This document shows positions 22,191 to 33,470 of a stretch of 64,000 nt of DNA, in pieces (the stretch's first letter is position 1; every line of letters begins with the position of its first letter). Source of the stretch: Rhynchopus sp. YZ270_cl-10 (lineage: Eukaryota; Euglenozoa; Diplonemea; Diplonemida; Diplonemidae); contig OZ037921.1 of the NCBI GenBank assembly GCA_964035575.1, positions 392,501 to 456,500 on the forward strand, in the 5' to 3' direction. The notes under the pieces were generated by a model. It searched no databases. It was not told where the DNA came from and saw only the letters and a program-made list of their open reading frames with translations. A program made the position numbers and the translations under genes.

Positions 22191-22666
22191 TTTTTTTTTT
22201 TGAAAAACAGCTCTTCAGTACTGGGAGAGGGGAGGGGGGTGGCTTCTTCAGAGGGGGTTTGAAAGTTTGTTTTGTTTTGTTTTGTTTTTGCTTTTGCTAC
22301 TTTATTTTGTACTTTTTTGCTTATTTGTTTGTTTACTCCATTCTTCAGAGGGGGGGCTGAGGGGGGTTTGCTTGTGGGGAGGGGAAGAGAGGTATTTTAA
22401 AAAAAAATAAAAAAGGCGAGTAGAATGAAAAACAAACCTACCGCCTATTTTTAAAAAAATAAATCGATGGTGCTTTCTCTGGGGGGGGAGGAGAAGGGAG
22501 AAGGGAAGAAAAGGACAATAAGCATCATAAGAAAATCATGAAAAGAAAATCCCTCGAAATGCAATAAAATAAAATAAAATAAAACGGTGCGAAAAAAATA
22601 TTTTGGAGAGAAGGCATTTGACGGGGTTGGGAGGGTGATGAAGGGAAGGGGGAAAAGAAAACTTTG

Positions 22667-22713
22667 GAAAGATGAATATGCCTCTTGTGCACAGACATCT
22701 TTGGGGAAAGTGT
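22667..22713 (+). repeat. F5 hairpin element
   Basis: AAAGATGAATATGCCTC, TTGTGCACAGACATCTTT. The outer stem AAAGATG/CATCTTT is perfect and the GCCTC core is kept. Confidence 0.6.
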
Positions 22714-23550
22714 GCGAAAAATTGGGGGAGAAAGGGAATAGGAACCAGGGGTGGGTATTTTTTATTTTGTTTTACTTCAACAGAGGTAAAACAAAACAAA
22801 AACAAAAAAAAACAAAAAACAAAAAGAAAAACGGTCCACACCGCAATCTAAAGTGGCAAAAAACGCATAGTGTTCAATGCGAAGGATGCCACTTTTTGCT
22901 TTTTTTTTTTTTTTTTTCCAGAAAAAAAAAATTCATTCAAATTCATTGGCATGTTCTCGAATCCACAACAAAAAAAAGAAAGGGATGAGACGATCTAAAA
23001 AAACCTCTTGTGTTTTATGTCGACTTCAAAAAAAAGAAAATTGTGGGTTGTGGAGGGTGATTTCGAGGTTATTTGTCAAAAAATAAAAGACTCTTTTTAG
23101 GATATTTTCTTTCACCAAAAAAGAAAAAAAATGGGGTTGGAAAAAATCTGGAGGGGATCGAAGGGAGAATGACCATCGGCAAGAAGGGTTCTTCTAAATG
23201 AACGGTCTTCGCGTTCCTTCCTATTACACATCTTTTGCGATGTGTAAAAAGGGAAAATGGGTTGGAGGGGGTGAGAGAGAGTGAAGAGAGAGAGAGATAT
23301 TTTTTTTTTTTTAATAATGTATCTGTATCGATAACCTGGCTCAAAAAAAAGAAAAAAAAAGAATCGTGCAAAATCGTAAAAAAAAAATTGCAAATTGTAA
23401 ATCCTAATGTTTCATTAGTATTTTATTGTTTTCTTTTCTTTTTGTTGTTCTCTCTCCAAGTAGTTTTCTGTGACCTTTTTTATATATATTTTTCTTTGCA
23501 TTTATATTGCGATATTTAGAGAGTTGTTGTTTTCTTTTTGTTGAAAAAAT

Positions 23551-23588
23551 TTGACAGTCACCTATCCGAGGAAAGGCTCTGTACACAA
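23551..23588 (+). repeat. F6-type element
   Basis: TGACAGTCACCTATCCGAGG, AAAGGCTCTGTACACAAAG. It matches the order of words in the copy at 36088 (CACCTA, AGG, CTGTACACAA). Confidence 0.45.
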
Positions 23589-23885
23589 AGTCTTTTTTAT
23601 TCTTTTTTTTGACACAAACTTTCGCATTTTTTTTTTTTTTGTTGAAAAATTGATATTAACTGGACGAAGATGTTGCTACGGGGGGTGAGGAAGGGGAATT
23701 TTTTTTAAAACCCAAAATAAAGGAAGGAAGATAATTGTGCCTCGACGCACAAGGATCTAGGAGAGGATGGAACGGTGAAACGAATCACACCTATTTTGAA
23801 AAAAAAGCAGCATACGGGAAGGGGGACACTTTTCAGATGGGAGTCACCATGAAAAGAAGACATCAAAAAAAAAAAAAAGGAAACG

Positions 23886-23932
23886 TTTATCAGATGACCC
23901 TCTCAAGCCTCTCGTTGCTTGGTCATCTTTTG
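23886..23932 (+). repeat. H1 hairpin element with compensatory pair
   Basis: AGATGACC pairs with GGTCATCT, and CAAGC with GCTTG, around loop CTCTCGTT. The usual T-A pair of TAAGC/GCTTA is here C-G. Confidence 0.7.
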
Positions 23933-24123
23933 GAAAAAAAAGGGTACCCACCCAGTATCTTATGCGTTTTATCAAACAGCTAAGTGGTAGACTTTCCAAG
24001 GGGTTTTTTTTGTACTTCAGCTAATTTGTGGGGGATTTGTGGGGGGCAAGACAAAAAAAAAGGGGGGTGTAAATATGCATGGCGTTGCATAAAACATTAA
24101 AAAAAAAAAAAGAGAAGTTGAAA

Positions 24124-24164
24124 AGTGCAAACGCCTCACCGTTCATGGGCGGACGCATGCATTG
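24124..24164 (+). repeat. F4 hairpin element
   Basis: AGTGCAAACGCCTCACCG, TTCATGGGCGGACGCATGCATT. Preceded by GAGAAGTTGAAA. Confidence 0.65.
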
Positions 24165-24260
24165 GTGAAATAAAAAAAATGAAAATGTGAATCACTGAGA
24201 CCCACAGAAACATCTTTTTAAAAAAATCATCAAAATATCACACACATAGTTGAACAATCT

Positions 24261-24303
24261 GCTTATAAGATGAACCTAAGCCTCTCGTTGCTTGGTTATC
24301 TTA
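24261..24303 (+). repeat. H1 hairpin element
   Basis: TTATAAGATGAACCTAAGC and GCTTGGTTATCTTAATAA around loop CTCTCGTT. AACC/GGTT and AAGAT/ATCTT pair. Confidence 0.7.
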
Positions 24304-25154
24304 ATAATTTGGGGCATCCCAGTCAGCGAGTGGTACCCCTGCAAATCTAAAGAAAAAGACGATTGAAACCGTCCGAAAAAAAAAAACAATACGGGGCGAG
24401 GAAACAAAGTTAGGAAATCAGTAAGGGAAAGAAAATAATAATAAAAAAAACAATGTGCCATTTTTGAAGGCCTGGGTAGTTCCCTTTGAGGCTCCTCTCA
24501 TATTTTGCTTTTTCTCCCCTTTTTTTCATATCTTTTTGGGCCATCCCCTGTCCCAAAAGACCAAAGACCAAGAAGAAAGAGAAAAAAGAAAAAGGGAGTG
24601 ATACTCAAACGGGAGACCCGCCAAGGGCTGATTGCACGAATCACAGATGTAAATAAAAGAAAAGAAAAAATAAAAAATTGGAAATAATGTGAACGTGACG
24701 GACCGCCTTCTCCCTTGGGAGAGTTGCGGTGACTTTGTTGGCCAAAAATAAAAATAAAAATAAAATTTGATTGGAGGCCAATATAAAGAGCGGTACGCAT
24801 CCTACAGCTGGTGTTGTAAGAATACTTTTCTGTGTTGAATTGCTACATTTTTTTTAAATGGCATTTCCTTCCTTTGCAGCACAAAAAAAAAAACAAAACT
24901 AAAAAAAGTACCAAGGACAACCATAAGAACAACAATCAGAGATGAATGTGAACGATGATGTGCAAAACAGAAAAAAAAAAAAAAAATCTGGGAGGGAAAG
25001 GCTATTTTTTTTTTGTGTTTTCACTAAGAACCGTTCTACATTTCCTTATTACTGTCTTTCTAAATTATGAAAGAAAAGGTGCTAAATGGTGCCGGCCCTT
25101 ACGAACGTTGGCACCAATCAGTTGAAGGGTTATCCTCGACAAAAAAAAAGAAGT

Positions 25155-25222
25155 TTTGTAAGATGAACCTAAGCTCAGTGCATAGTCTGATTAGATTATT
25201 ATTTTGGTTTATTCATCAGTGC
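25155..25222 (+). repeat. H1-related element, long form
   Basis: TTGTAAGATGAACCTAAGC followed by TAGTCTGATTAGATTATT and GGTTTATTCATCAGT. The second half matches 7812-7853, so the 7.7-kb pair and this copy share a longer ancestor. Confidence 0.55.
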
Positions 25223-26220
25223 TTACCTCAGGAAGAAGGAAAAAGAAAAAAAAAACAAACAAACTTGCAAGACAAATGTGCTTCATTGCAATAAGTAAAA
25301 CACCCACTAAAAAAAATACGCAAAAAAAAAAAAAAAAAAAAAATCCGAGAGCATTATCCTTTGGAAGTCTAATGAATCAAAAAAACAGAAAAATTTCGAG
25401 GAAGAATATTTTTTGTTTGATTTTAGACTACTATCAAAGAGATAGTAAAAGGAGAGAGAAAAGCGAAATATTGTTTTCAGATACTAACTATTCTACTGAA
25501 TAGAAGGTATGAAATAATAATAAAAAAATGGCGGATGAAATCAACAGCCATTGTTTAGCACGCAGGAATTTTTTTTTAAAAAAAGTAACAATTTTTTGTT
25601 TTGCTGGTATTTTTAGAGTGGGTATGATATGCACTCCATTCCTCCTTTTTTTTACCAGAGGGTTTGAAAGCTTGCTTTTGTTTTTGTTTTTTTGCTGGTA
25701 TTTTTTTTACACCAGAGGGGGTTATTCTGTCTTCTCCAGCCAGAAAGTACCCTCATTTTTGAGGCAAGATCATATCGCGCGAAGCGCGCGCAGCGACGCT
25801 ATTACGGGGGGAAAGCTCGGGACCCCAAATCACCCCCCCGTTTTTGGCCAAAAAAGGGTGATTAGCGAGAGCCCTGGGCTAGATAACGGAGAAAAAAAGA
25901 ATTTTTTTTTTTCGAATCAGATTTAAAAAAAAGGATTGAGATGAATGCACTTTAGATACACTCATCTTCAGTTTTGAGGAAGGGCTTTGAGCTAAATGTA
26001 AAAAAAAAAATATGCGCAAAAAAGTGATCAGCAGATGGGTTAAAAGGGAAAGTGTTAACGACATCTTTCACTTGATCACTCAAAAAAAAATGCGTTTTCT
26101 TCCCTTCAATTTCCGTGCCTCTCTTGTACGGCTAGTTGTTCAAATTCTGAAGGGGGTAAAATGCAAAAAAAAAAAAAAAGGCAAATAAGAACCGAAAAAA
26201 ATGTGAAATTCTAAGATGTT

Positions 26221-26270
26221 GAGAGAGTGTGGTCCCAAACGCCTCTGGGACGCAGGCACTTGACACTCTA
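26221..26270 (+). repeat. F4-type element
   Basis: GTGTGGTCCCAAACGCCTC, TGGGACGCAGGCACTTGACAC. GTCCCA pairs with TGGGAC around AACGCCTC, and GTGT with ACAC. Confidence 0.5.
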
Positions 26271-26577
26271 ATAAAATGAAAGCACCAACGTACAACGAAG
26301 GCCTCTTCTAGGAGAAGGGGGGTTTGAAAATGTTTTTGTATGTTTTGAAAGTGCTTTGTGCTCTGTTTAATTTTTAGGAGAAGGGGAATGACAACAAGAC
26401 AGAGAGAGTAGTTTAAAACGTACTAAAAAAAAAAAACTTCTTTTCAATGCCTAAATCTTGCTTTGACACTTTGAAAAGAGAAAAAATAAAAACGAGCGAT
26501 ATTTTAAAAAGGGCAAACAGGGGGTTATACATTGTGCCTTTTTTGAAGAAAAAAAAATACGAAAACTTCTACGATTA

Positions 26578-26849
26578 CTGGGGGGGGGCGAATAAGAGAT
26601 GTGGCATCTCTTATTAGGCGAACGGACGAGCCAGAAATAAAAAAAATTTTTTGGGGGGAAAAAAGCAAAAAGACATTTTCGCCGGAGGCAAAAAAAATAT
26701 TTTGACCACTTTTTTGCCAGACAGGGTAAAATTTCAAAAAAAATTTCAAGATAAAACCCTGGCGCATGCAAAAAAAAAAAAAAAAAATACCCCCAAAATC
26801 TCAACCTGATCTCTTATTCGGCCCTGATCTCTTATTCGCCCCCCCCCAG
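26578..26849. mobile_element. 272-bp MITE, TA duplication, copy 1
   Basis: Termini CTG followed by a G run and CGAATAAGAGAT, and the inverse ATCTCTTATTCG, C run, CAG. TA lies outside both ends (26576-26577, 26850-26851), as for Tc1/mariner-type elements. The word CTGATCTCTTATTCG is repeated near the right end. The interior is almost identical to 30756-31062. No coding capacity. Confidence 0.8.
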
Positions 26850-27240
26850 TAATGTGTCTCTCGCTCACACAAAAAAATTGAAGAAAGAAGGGGAAAAAAA
26901 CCATAGTGGAGTCGCCAAATAGTTTCTGTTGTTGATATCTTGTGCAAAAATGTCCAACTACTTTTTTTTTGTGTTCGAAAAAAAAGAAAAAAAAAATTCC
27001 TTTATTGATGAAACAGCCTGTAGATATTAGATTCATATCTAACAAAACTGCGTTTTGCTTATGCACAGGAATGTGTGTATTTTTTTTTTTTTTGTTCTGC
27101 ATTGCGTTTGAATCTGTGGAAAATAAAAAGAGGAAAAACGTTATAGTAGGTGAACCTACAACCTACGTAGCTTTAATAAATAACCTTGATTTTTGACGTA
27201 CAACAGCTCGCTCGTGAACAGTGTACCTAATAAAATATGA

Positions 27241-27273
27241 AAGATGAAAGCGCTGCTCAGATACACATCTTTC
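27241..27273 (+). repeat. F5-type hairpin
   Basis: AAGATGAAAGCGCTGCTC, AGATACACATCTTT. The outer stem AAGATG/CATCTT is intact. Confidence 0.45.
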
Positions 27274-28374
27274 GATGCACCAACCAAGGTGGGTGCAAAA
27301 AGAAGGGCCGTCAAGGATCTATTTTCTGTTTTATTTTTATAGTTTTTTGTTGAGATGTTCTTGTTTTATTTTGTAAGAGAAGACACAAAAAAAAAAATAT
27401 CCTCTTCTCTGTGGGTGTGTCTGATAATAGGGGTAATTCTTGCGCAGAATATGGTGTGTGTGTGTGGAGGGGGTTTCATTTCTATTTGCGAGTTCCCTCA
27501 ATAAAAATCCCCCCCCCCCATAGAAAATTAAATTAAATTGATTTATTTTCTTTGATGCATGTGTAAAATCTTTTCAACACAATACACAAAAAAACAAAAA
27601 GTTGGCTTGGAAATACAAAGCCCTCTCGTGACAGTGTATTTAAAAAAAAAACTTTCAAAAGTCAAAGGTTTCCTCGCGGCAAAAAAAAACTGCATGCAAA
27701 CCATACAGGGTAACCGCCATCATATCTCTTTATTTTTTTCTCTTTGAACTGCAAGGACAATCCAGGGGCTGGCCCCACAATTATTTTGATGAAATTGGAA
27801 TACACTCACTTTTTTTGTGATACCATCCAGTTTCCCTCAGCTAACTAAGTCTTACAACTAAGACCGACGTTAAGGTCGGCGTTCGGGGTTTAAAAAAAAA
27901 GGAAAATTTATTTTCGTGTTTTTGCGAAGTTTTGAAAAGCAACAAAGGTGCTTTTGAACATCTCTCTTGGGAAAAACACAAATTGATGAAAGATATCCCA
28001 GATTATAAAAATTTAAAAAAAAAGAGAGAGATTGTTTCATATACATTCTTTTTCTAATAAAAAGAAGGTACAGAGAGAGAGAAAAATCTTTCGGCGATCG
28101 TGTTTTATTCACGAGAAAGATCGAGTTGTTCACTATCTTTCTCTTGTCTTTTTTTAATATTTTGTGTGAATCATAGGGTACAGTATGCACACCTTTCAAA
28201 AAAAAAAAAAAAATCGTGTATGCGTGGGGAGGGTAGGGGGTGTTTTATTGGTGTATGGAAGGGGGGGGATGAGAGAGTGGAGTTGGCGTTTTTGTTGGTA
28301 GCAAAACTACCCTTTTTTTAAAAACCCCTGAAGAGGGGTTTATTTTCCCCCTCTTCTCTTTATTATTATTATTT

Positions 28375-28436
28375 TGATAAATTGTTGGAGTAGTGTAGTT
28401 GCCTCGGTAGTGTTGCCACAGTTGTGCAATCTCCAC

Positions 28437-28440
<4 letters not shown>
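28375..28440 (+). repeat. F3 hairpin element
   Basis: First consensus copy of F3: GATAAATTGTTGGAG, TAGTGTAGTTGCCTCGG, TAGTGTTGCCACAG, TTGTGCAATCTCCACTGT. GGAG pairs with CTCC and TTGC with GCAA. Preceded by T-rich sequence and followed by a run of more than 25 T. Confidence 0.7.
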
Positions 28441-28468
<28 letters not shown>

Positions 28469-29296
28469 GAAATAACGATACACACATCTGAGGGATATGG
28501 TCTCGCTAAAAAGCTTTTGGTTTTTTTGGATTTTTTTTTGCATAATTTGCAACCGGCTGTTATTTGCTAAGGTGATACACCTTGCTCCGCAAGTCTTTAA
28601 ACGCGCGGGATGGTACACAATACACTGTACAATAAATACGAATAAATGGTATGCCCTCAGTGAAGAGACAATAGTCCAAATAAAGAACAGATTTTAGAAG
28701 ACACTGGCAAGTTAAGCTGTAGATGTTGTAAAGTAAAATAAAACAGAGGCCGTTTTGGTAGAGAATAGACACTAAAGCCTTTGTAGTCAAATAAACAAAA
28801 AAAACAAAAAAAAAAAAACAAAAAAATAGACAACGTTCAACCCAAATATGATCAACAGGAAACAACCAACAAAAGAGTTGATAAGCATAGTGGGAGGGGG
28901 AAAAAACAGTTCAGTAAATTGGTTGTGGTTAGTTTTGTTATGTTGACAAAAAATAAATCGCCCTAAATTAACACCCACTCTGGGCAGGAAGCTAGGGGGT
29001 TTGTCAATATTGGCAGAAGCCTTCGGAAATTTTTGGTTTTGTTATTTTTTTTTTAAACCTGAGTAATGTTGCCAGTCTTCTTTTTGTTTTTGACGTTATC
29101 TCGAAAAGAGCAGAATAATAATTTGTTTTGTTTTAGCACAGGGTTGTTACTTTGATTGTGTTTTTTTTTTTTTTGAAGAAGAAGAAAAATTTTTGTCGGA
29201 ACAGTTGCAAATCACCACTTCTGTTAAAAAAAATTTTTTTTGGAAGTTGGGTGCACAATGTTATGTTCGAGGTTCGCATAATAAGAGAGAGAAGTT

Positions 29297-29427
29297 GAAA
29301 GTGTCACTTGTCGTTCCCTCACCCCCCTTCTTGTAGTTGTTTGATGCGTTGACGCTTCCACACAGACTAAAAATCACCTGTTGGGTGGTGTTGCGGAGCA
29401 CGGTTGGGTGAACGACGTGACACTTTC
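29297..29427. ncRNA. Candidate structured RNA, 131 nt, unidentified
   Basis: GAAAGTGTCAC, two unpaired bases, then GTCGTTC on the left pair exactly with GAACGAC and GTGACACTTTC on the right, giving an 18-bp closing stem with one bulge. Inside are smaller stems: GCGT/ACGC near 29345, CACC/GGTG near 29376-29388, and GTG/CAC near 29388-29401. This is the longest unexplained closing stem outside the TIR elements. It carries no coding frame and I recognise no RNA family. A transposon foldback is the main alternative. Confidence 0.4.
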
Positions 29428-29460
29428 CGCTCACAAAGTAGTGTGCGTAAAAATAAAAAA

Positions 29461-29492
29461 GGCCGCAAACGCCTCACCGAAAGGCGCATCAA
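29461..29492 (+). repeat. F4-type element
   Basis: GCCGCAAACGCCTCACCG then AAAGGCGCATC. GCC/GGC and the ACGCCTCACCG core are kept. Confidence 0.45.
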
Positions 29493-30063
29493 TATATTTT
29501 GTGCGTAAAGTGTGTAATAAACTGTAGTTTTTGATGCAGACACCCCTCCGACTGACCCTCTGCACGATGCCAGCCATCAGGAATGAAAGCACAAAATAAA
29601 TATTCTGTGTTTTTGATATATTTTTTAATTACTACAAATACACTTTCCCACCTGAGAGACCTATTTGAGGCCAAAAAAAAATAAAAATAAAAATCCCAAT
29701 CACAGCAATTTGAACTCCCCTCCTCCTCCCCCCCAAAATCCTTCCTCAAATAAAAAAAGGGGGAGAATCTATAATAAAGAAGGGGTGAAAGCAAATTAAG
29801 GAGTACTTTTTTGCGATCAACAACCCTCCTTGCTTTTTGTACTGTACTGGGTTCTAAGGCAGATGAATACCAAAAGAAATCAGTATTTCCATTTGCATCG
29901 AGATGTGGCTGGGGACCACTTCAATGCAACAAAACAGGAAACTGGGCCGTACACAACTCCCACAGAGGAAAAGGAGGAGAGGGGAAAGAAGGCTTTTTGG
30001 AGCTCTCTAATCACTGTGATTGCTACCTGTGTGCAGTATCGGTTCGTATTTTGTGTTTTTTTT

Positions 30064-30129
30064 TGTAAATTGTTAGGGAGTAGCGCAGTTTGCCTCGGTT
30101 GTGTTGCCACAGTTGTGCAATCTCCGCTT
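30064..30129 (+). repeat. F3 hairpin element
   Basis: GTAAATTGTTAGGGAG, TAGCGCAGTTTGCCTCGG, TTGTGTTGCCACAG, TTGTGCAATCTCCGCTTT. AGCG pairs with CGCT where consensus has AGTG/CACT, a compensated change. Confidence 0.65.
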
Positions 30130-30149
30130 TCCTTTTTAAAAAATTTTGT

Positions 30150-30195
30150 GTCGACAATTCACCTAAAGAACCCCACCAAGGTGGGTAAATTAGGT
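30150..30195 (+). repeat. F6-type element
   Basis: TCGACAATTCACCTAAAG, CCCCACCAAGGTGGG, TAAATTAGGT. CCCACC pairs with GGTGGG and CACCTAA with TTAGGT. Confidence 0.45.
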
Positions 30196-30755
30196 AGTTT
30201 TTTTTTTGTGTGTTTCATTTGAATCAGGGTCCTAGCTTGGTTTTGGAAAAAATGCCAAATCTGGGTCAGAATTTTTTTTTTGGGTCAGCAGAGGTTTTGA
30301 TCCTTGGGGGGCTTGTCTTGGCTTTTTTGGGTTTTCCGAGCTCTACCCTCACTGTGGTGGGGTCATTTCAGAAAAATGGACAAGTTCTTGACTGATACAA
30401 ATTTTGGCCACTACGACTAGTGAGTTGCTCACAACGTTAAGTGGAACGCTACTATAACCATAAAAATCACTCCCCGTTCATAGATCACCCAACACAAAAT
30501 ATATAAAATGGCGCCGCAGGCGAAAAAAATTAGGGTACGGTGTAAAAATGTAGCTTTTTACACCACAGAGTCACTCTACGAACCCTTTTTTGCGGAGCAA
30601 AAAAGGAAAAATGGCGCCGCAGGCAAAAAAAATTGGGTCCAGCCCTGGACGGTGCCGATTTTTTTGTCGATATTTTTTTTCTTACCCCAGAAAAGGTGGT
30701 GGGCCCCCCCCAAAGAGGGGAAAAAATCAGAATTTCCCAATTTCCAAATTAATTA

Positions 30756-31062
30756 CTGGGGGGGGGGCGAATAAGAGATGTGGCATCTCTTATTAGGCGA
30801 ACGGACGAGCCAGAAATAAAAAAAATTTTTTGGGGGAAAAAAAGCAAAAAGACATTTTCGCCGGAGGCAAAAAAAATATTTTGACCACTTTTTTGCCAGA
30901 CCGGGTAGACAGGGTAAAATTTCAAAAAAAAAATTCAAGATAAAACCCTGGCGCATGCAAAAAAAAAAAAAAAAAATACCCCCAAAATCTCAACCTGATC
31001 TCTTATTCGGCCCTGATCTCTTATTCACCCCTGATCTCTTATTCGCCCCCCCCCCCCCCCAG
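30756..31062. mobile_element. 307-bp MITE, TA duplication, copy 2
   Basis: Same family as 26578-26849, with the same ends and TA outside (30754-30755, 31063-31064). It differs by a short internal insertion and by an extra copy of the CTGATCTCTTATTC subterminal word near the right end. Near-identity to copy 1 points to recent movement. Confidence 0.8.
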
Positions 31063-31356
31063 TAATTCCTTTTTTTTTTTTTTTTTTCGTGGGTCGCGAC
31101 CCAGGCACTTGGGTCAGCTTGACCCACTGACCCAGGCAAGCTAGGACTCTGATTTGAATCGACAAAAATAGCCCACCCAAAGAAAGAAAAAAATCACAGA
31201 GTGAAGGAAGGGAGAAAGAGAAAGAGAGAGAGAAGAAATATACCACTCTCCCTCTTTTTAAAAAACTGAAAAGAAAAAAAAAATATTGTGCGTTCAGTGA
31301 GTCGCATTAAATTATTTTTTTTTATCGTTTCGGTTTTTTTGTTGTTTTTTTGTTTG

Positions 31357-31398
31357 GTTGTTGGATTAGTGCAGCTGCCATTTCGACAATCTTCACTT
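31357..31398 (+). repeat. F3-type hairpin
   Basis: TTGTTGGATTAGTGCAG, CTGCCATTTCGACAA, TCTTCACT, followed directly by T10 and an F2 copy. Confidence 0.55.
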
Positions 31399-31405
31399 TT
31401 TTTTT

Positions 31406-31453
31406 TGAAAACTTGATTGTATTAGTGTAGCCACCCTAGAGTGTGCTCCACTA
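31406..31453 (+). repeat. F2 hairpin element
   Basis: GAAAACTTGATTGTATTAG, TGTAGCCACCCTAGAGTG, TGCTCCACTATACTAAACA, T run. The tail ACTAAACA plus T run is shared with the copy at 52848. Confidence 0.7.
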
Positions 31454-31474
31454 TACTAAACATTTTTTTTTTTT

Positions 31475-31522
31475 TGATAAATTGTTGGAGTGTAGTTGCC
31501 TCGGTTGTGCAATCTCCACTGT
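31475..31522 (+). repeat. F3 hairpin element, shortened
   Basis: GATAAATTGTTGGAG, TGTAGTTGCCTCGG, TTGTGCAATCTCCACTGT. The middle block of the consensus is missing but the pairing arms remain. Third of three adjacent hairpins (31357-31522). Confidence 0.65.
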
Positions 31523-32820
31523 GTTTTTTTTTGTAAAGGAATGCTCAAAAGCAAATCCTAAGGGGGGAAAATAAATAACAGAAAAAAAACAGGAGTTCTG
31601 TAAAAAATAAAGAAAGAAACCTTCTGTTCATGAAATGTCTTGATTTTCTCCAGCAGAGTCAAGTGGGAAATATTGTGAGGGGTTTTTTTTGTTCATAAAG
31701 TTCAACGTTCGTTTTACGGATTTAACAGATTCAAATAAATAATTTCATATACTTTCTTTTCTTAACCGAAATGAAAAGAAAGCAAAGAGGGTGCGACAAA
31801 TGTACCCTTGCTTTTTTTTTTTTGGAATGTTTTGCAAAACGTAGAAAAAGAAAAATAAATGCTTCATGCACAAATTGAAACTTCAGTAGATTGGTTTCTA
31901 ACATTAACCCTGTTTCAGTCCTAAGAATCATACAGTAGTATTCAAAAGGGTGGACATCTTCAGTGATTTCCCTTTATATGGTGGGTGAATGTCGTGAAAC
32001 CTGTTCGTGTGAACATTTGGTACCTTCTACTTCAGTTTTTTGGTCAGGGAATACACAAAACTAAAAAATAAAAAGTTTTTTTTTTCTTCCGTTTCCTTCT
32101 CGTCCTTACAAAGATATGTCCTGTCTGTGCACCAGGAGGCATAGTAACCTAAAGAGTCTTGGTATTGGTGGCTGCCGTATATACGTAAAGTATTCCGTGC
32201 AATAAGTGCTACCAATCCAAACAAATACCAGCACATCCTGTATGTGTATCAGATAGGAAACCCAAGCAAACACAGAAGAAAGAAAAATAGAATAAAAAGC
32301 AAACTAAAAAGGAAATACTGAATCTTCTGGACTTAGTCGTTCGCCGCCCAAGCAATGATTAATACTAGATCAAATAAAAAAAAACAAAACAAAACAAACA
32401 CAAAGTGTGATCAGGCTTTCAACCCTGACACACCTTCTGTTGTAATGTTCTTTTGGAAGAAGAAAAAAAATGCCGTCAAAATCCGTTATTTTTCACGGGA
32501 AAAAAAAAATGCTATTTCCTTTTGTGACTAACTTTTCATGGGGTAGGAGAGGTGACGTCACCCACCTTGAATCAAAGAACATAGTTCTGAATTTGTCTGC
32601 TCCCTATGTGAGTTACACCAATAAAACGGGGGGGTTTTTTTTTTGTTTTTGCTTTTTGAAAATATCGTTGCCCTGAAAGCCATTTTGGAGAGGATGGGAT
32701 GGTCTGCGTTGTATTTATTTTTGGAGAAGAAAAAAAAAATAAAGAAAAAGGTTTTGTTCGATTGACTACTATCGGTAGCAGTCGCAGTTTTTCTTCAAAG
32801 ATTTTTTTTATTCTCAAAAA

Positions 32821-32865
32821 AAGGTTTAAGATGAACCCAAGCGCCTCTGCACTTAGGGCACCTTG
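32821..32865 (+). repeat. H1 hairpin element
   Basis: GGTTTAAGATGAACCCAAGC, GCCTCTGCACTTAGGGCACC, TTGATCACAACTG. The arms are partly degenerate. Confidence 0.55.
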
Positions 32866-33470
32866 ATCACAACTGTTATTAAGGTGTACTGTAAATAAGA
32901 GAAACGAAGATGCCACCTCCCGGCTTTCAAGAAACACTTCGATATAAAAAAAAAAAGAAAAAAATCGGAAAATCTGACCTATTGTTTGTTGGTAGGTCCA
33001 GGTACCCGGTTTGTTATGCTTGAGGGGAGAGGGGTGGGATGGGGTGTTGGATGTGGGAGGGGATGTAGCGTATCCTAATTTTTGATCAAGTCCAGTTTTT
33101 TAAAAAAATTCAAAAAAGAAAAGGAAAAAAAAGAGGAAAAGGTAAAAAAAAAATCATACGAAAGTTGTGTCATTTTTTAATATTGTTCTTCAAAACATCT
33201 CTCTTTTTTATCAAATGCATTGTTTTCATTACAGTCAACTATCACCTCCCCCTTTTTTTCCACGCAACGTTTTGATCTTCTTCTCAATGTTCTTTACTCC
33301 AGATCTCCATTTTTATTTTTTGGAAAAACAAACAAACAAACAAAATTAGACAAAGTTCAAGCTTTTTTTTTTGGTTTTTTTTTCTAAAAATGGGTATTTT
33401 TTCTACCCCAAACCCTGTCAAAAAACAGAGTCAAAAATGTCTAAAAAAAATTGTTGTTGTTTTTCCATTT

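Larger units (their letters stand above)
21443..26570. other. Gene-free AT-rich region with hairpin elements
   Basis: A/T and GA runs with scattered hairpins. A short GC palindrome CGCGCGAAGCGCGCG lies near 25777. I see no supportable gene. Confidence 0.6.
26850..30750. other. Gene-free AT-rich region with hairpin elements
   Basis: Besides the hairpins and the candidate RNA at 29297-29427, there is a segment near 30340-30395 whose GTGGTGGGGTCATTT and AATGGACAAGTTC words match 4064-4095, suggesting a shared old repeat. Two CGCCGCAGGC-bearing repeats lie near 30511 and 30611. No supportable gene. Confidence 0.55.
31065..33470. other. Gene-free AT-rich region up to the kinase gene
   Basis: Four hairpin elements and A/T runs. 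Short mixed-composition stretches near 31.7-32.3 kb and 32.5-32.9 kb have no convincing frame. Confidence 0.6.

Noticed and set aside
1-33470. Retroelements or virus-derived genes in the desert
   Set aside because: I looked for reverse transcriptase, integrase, capsid and polymerase motifs in the frames and saw none.
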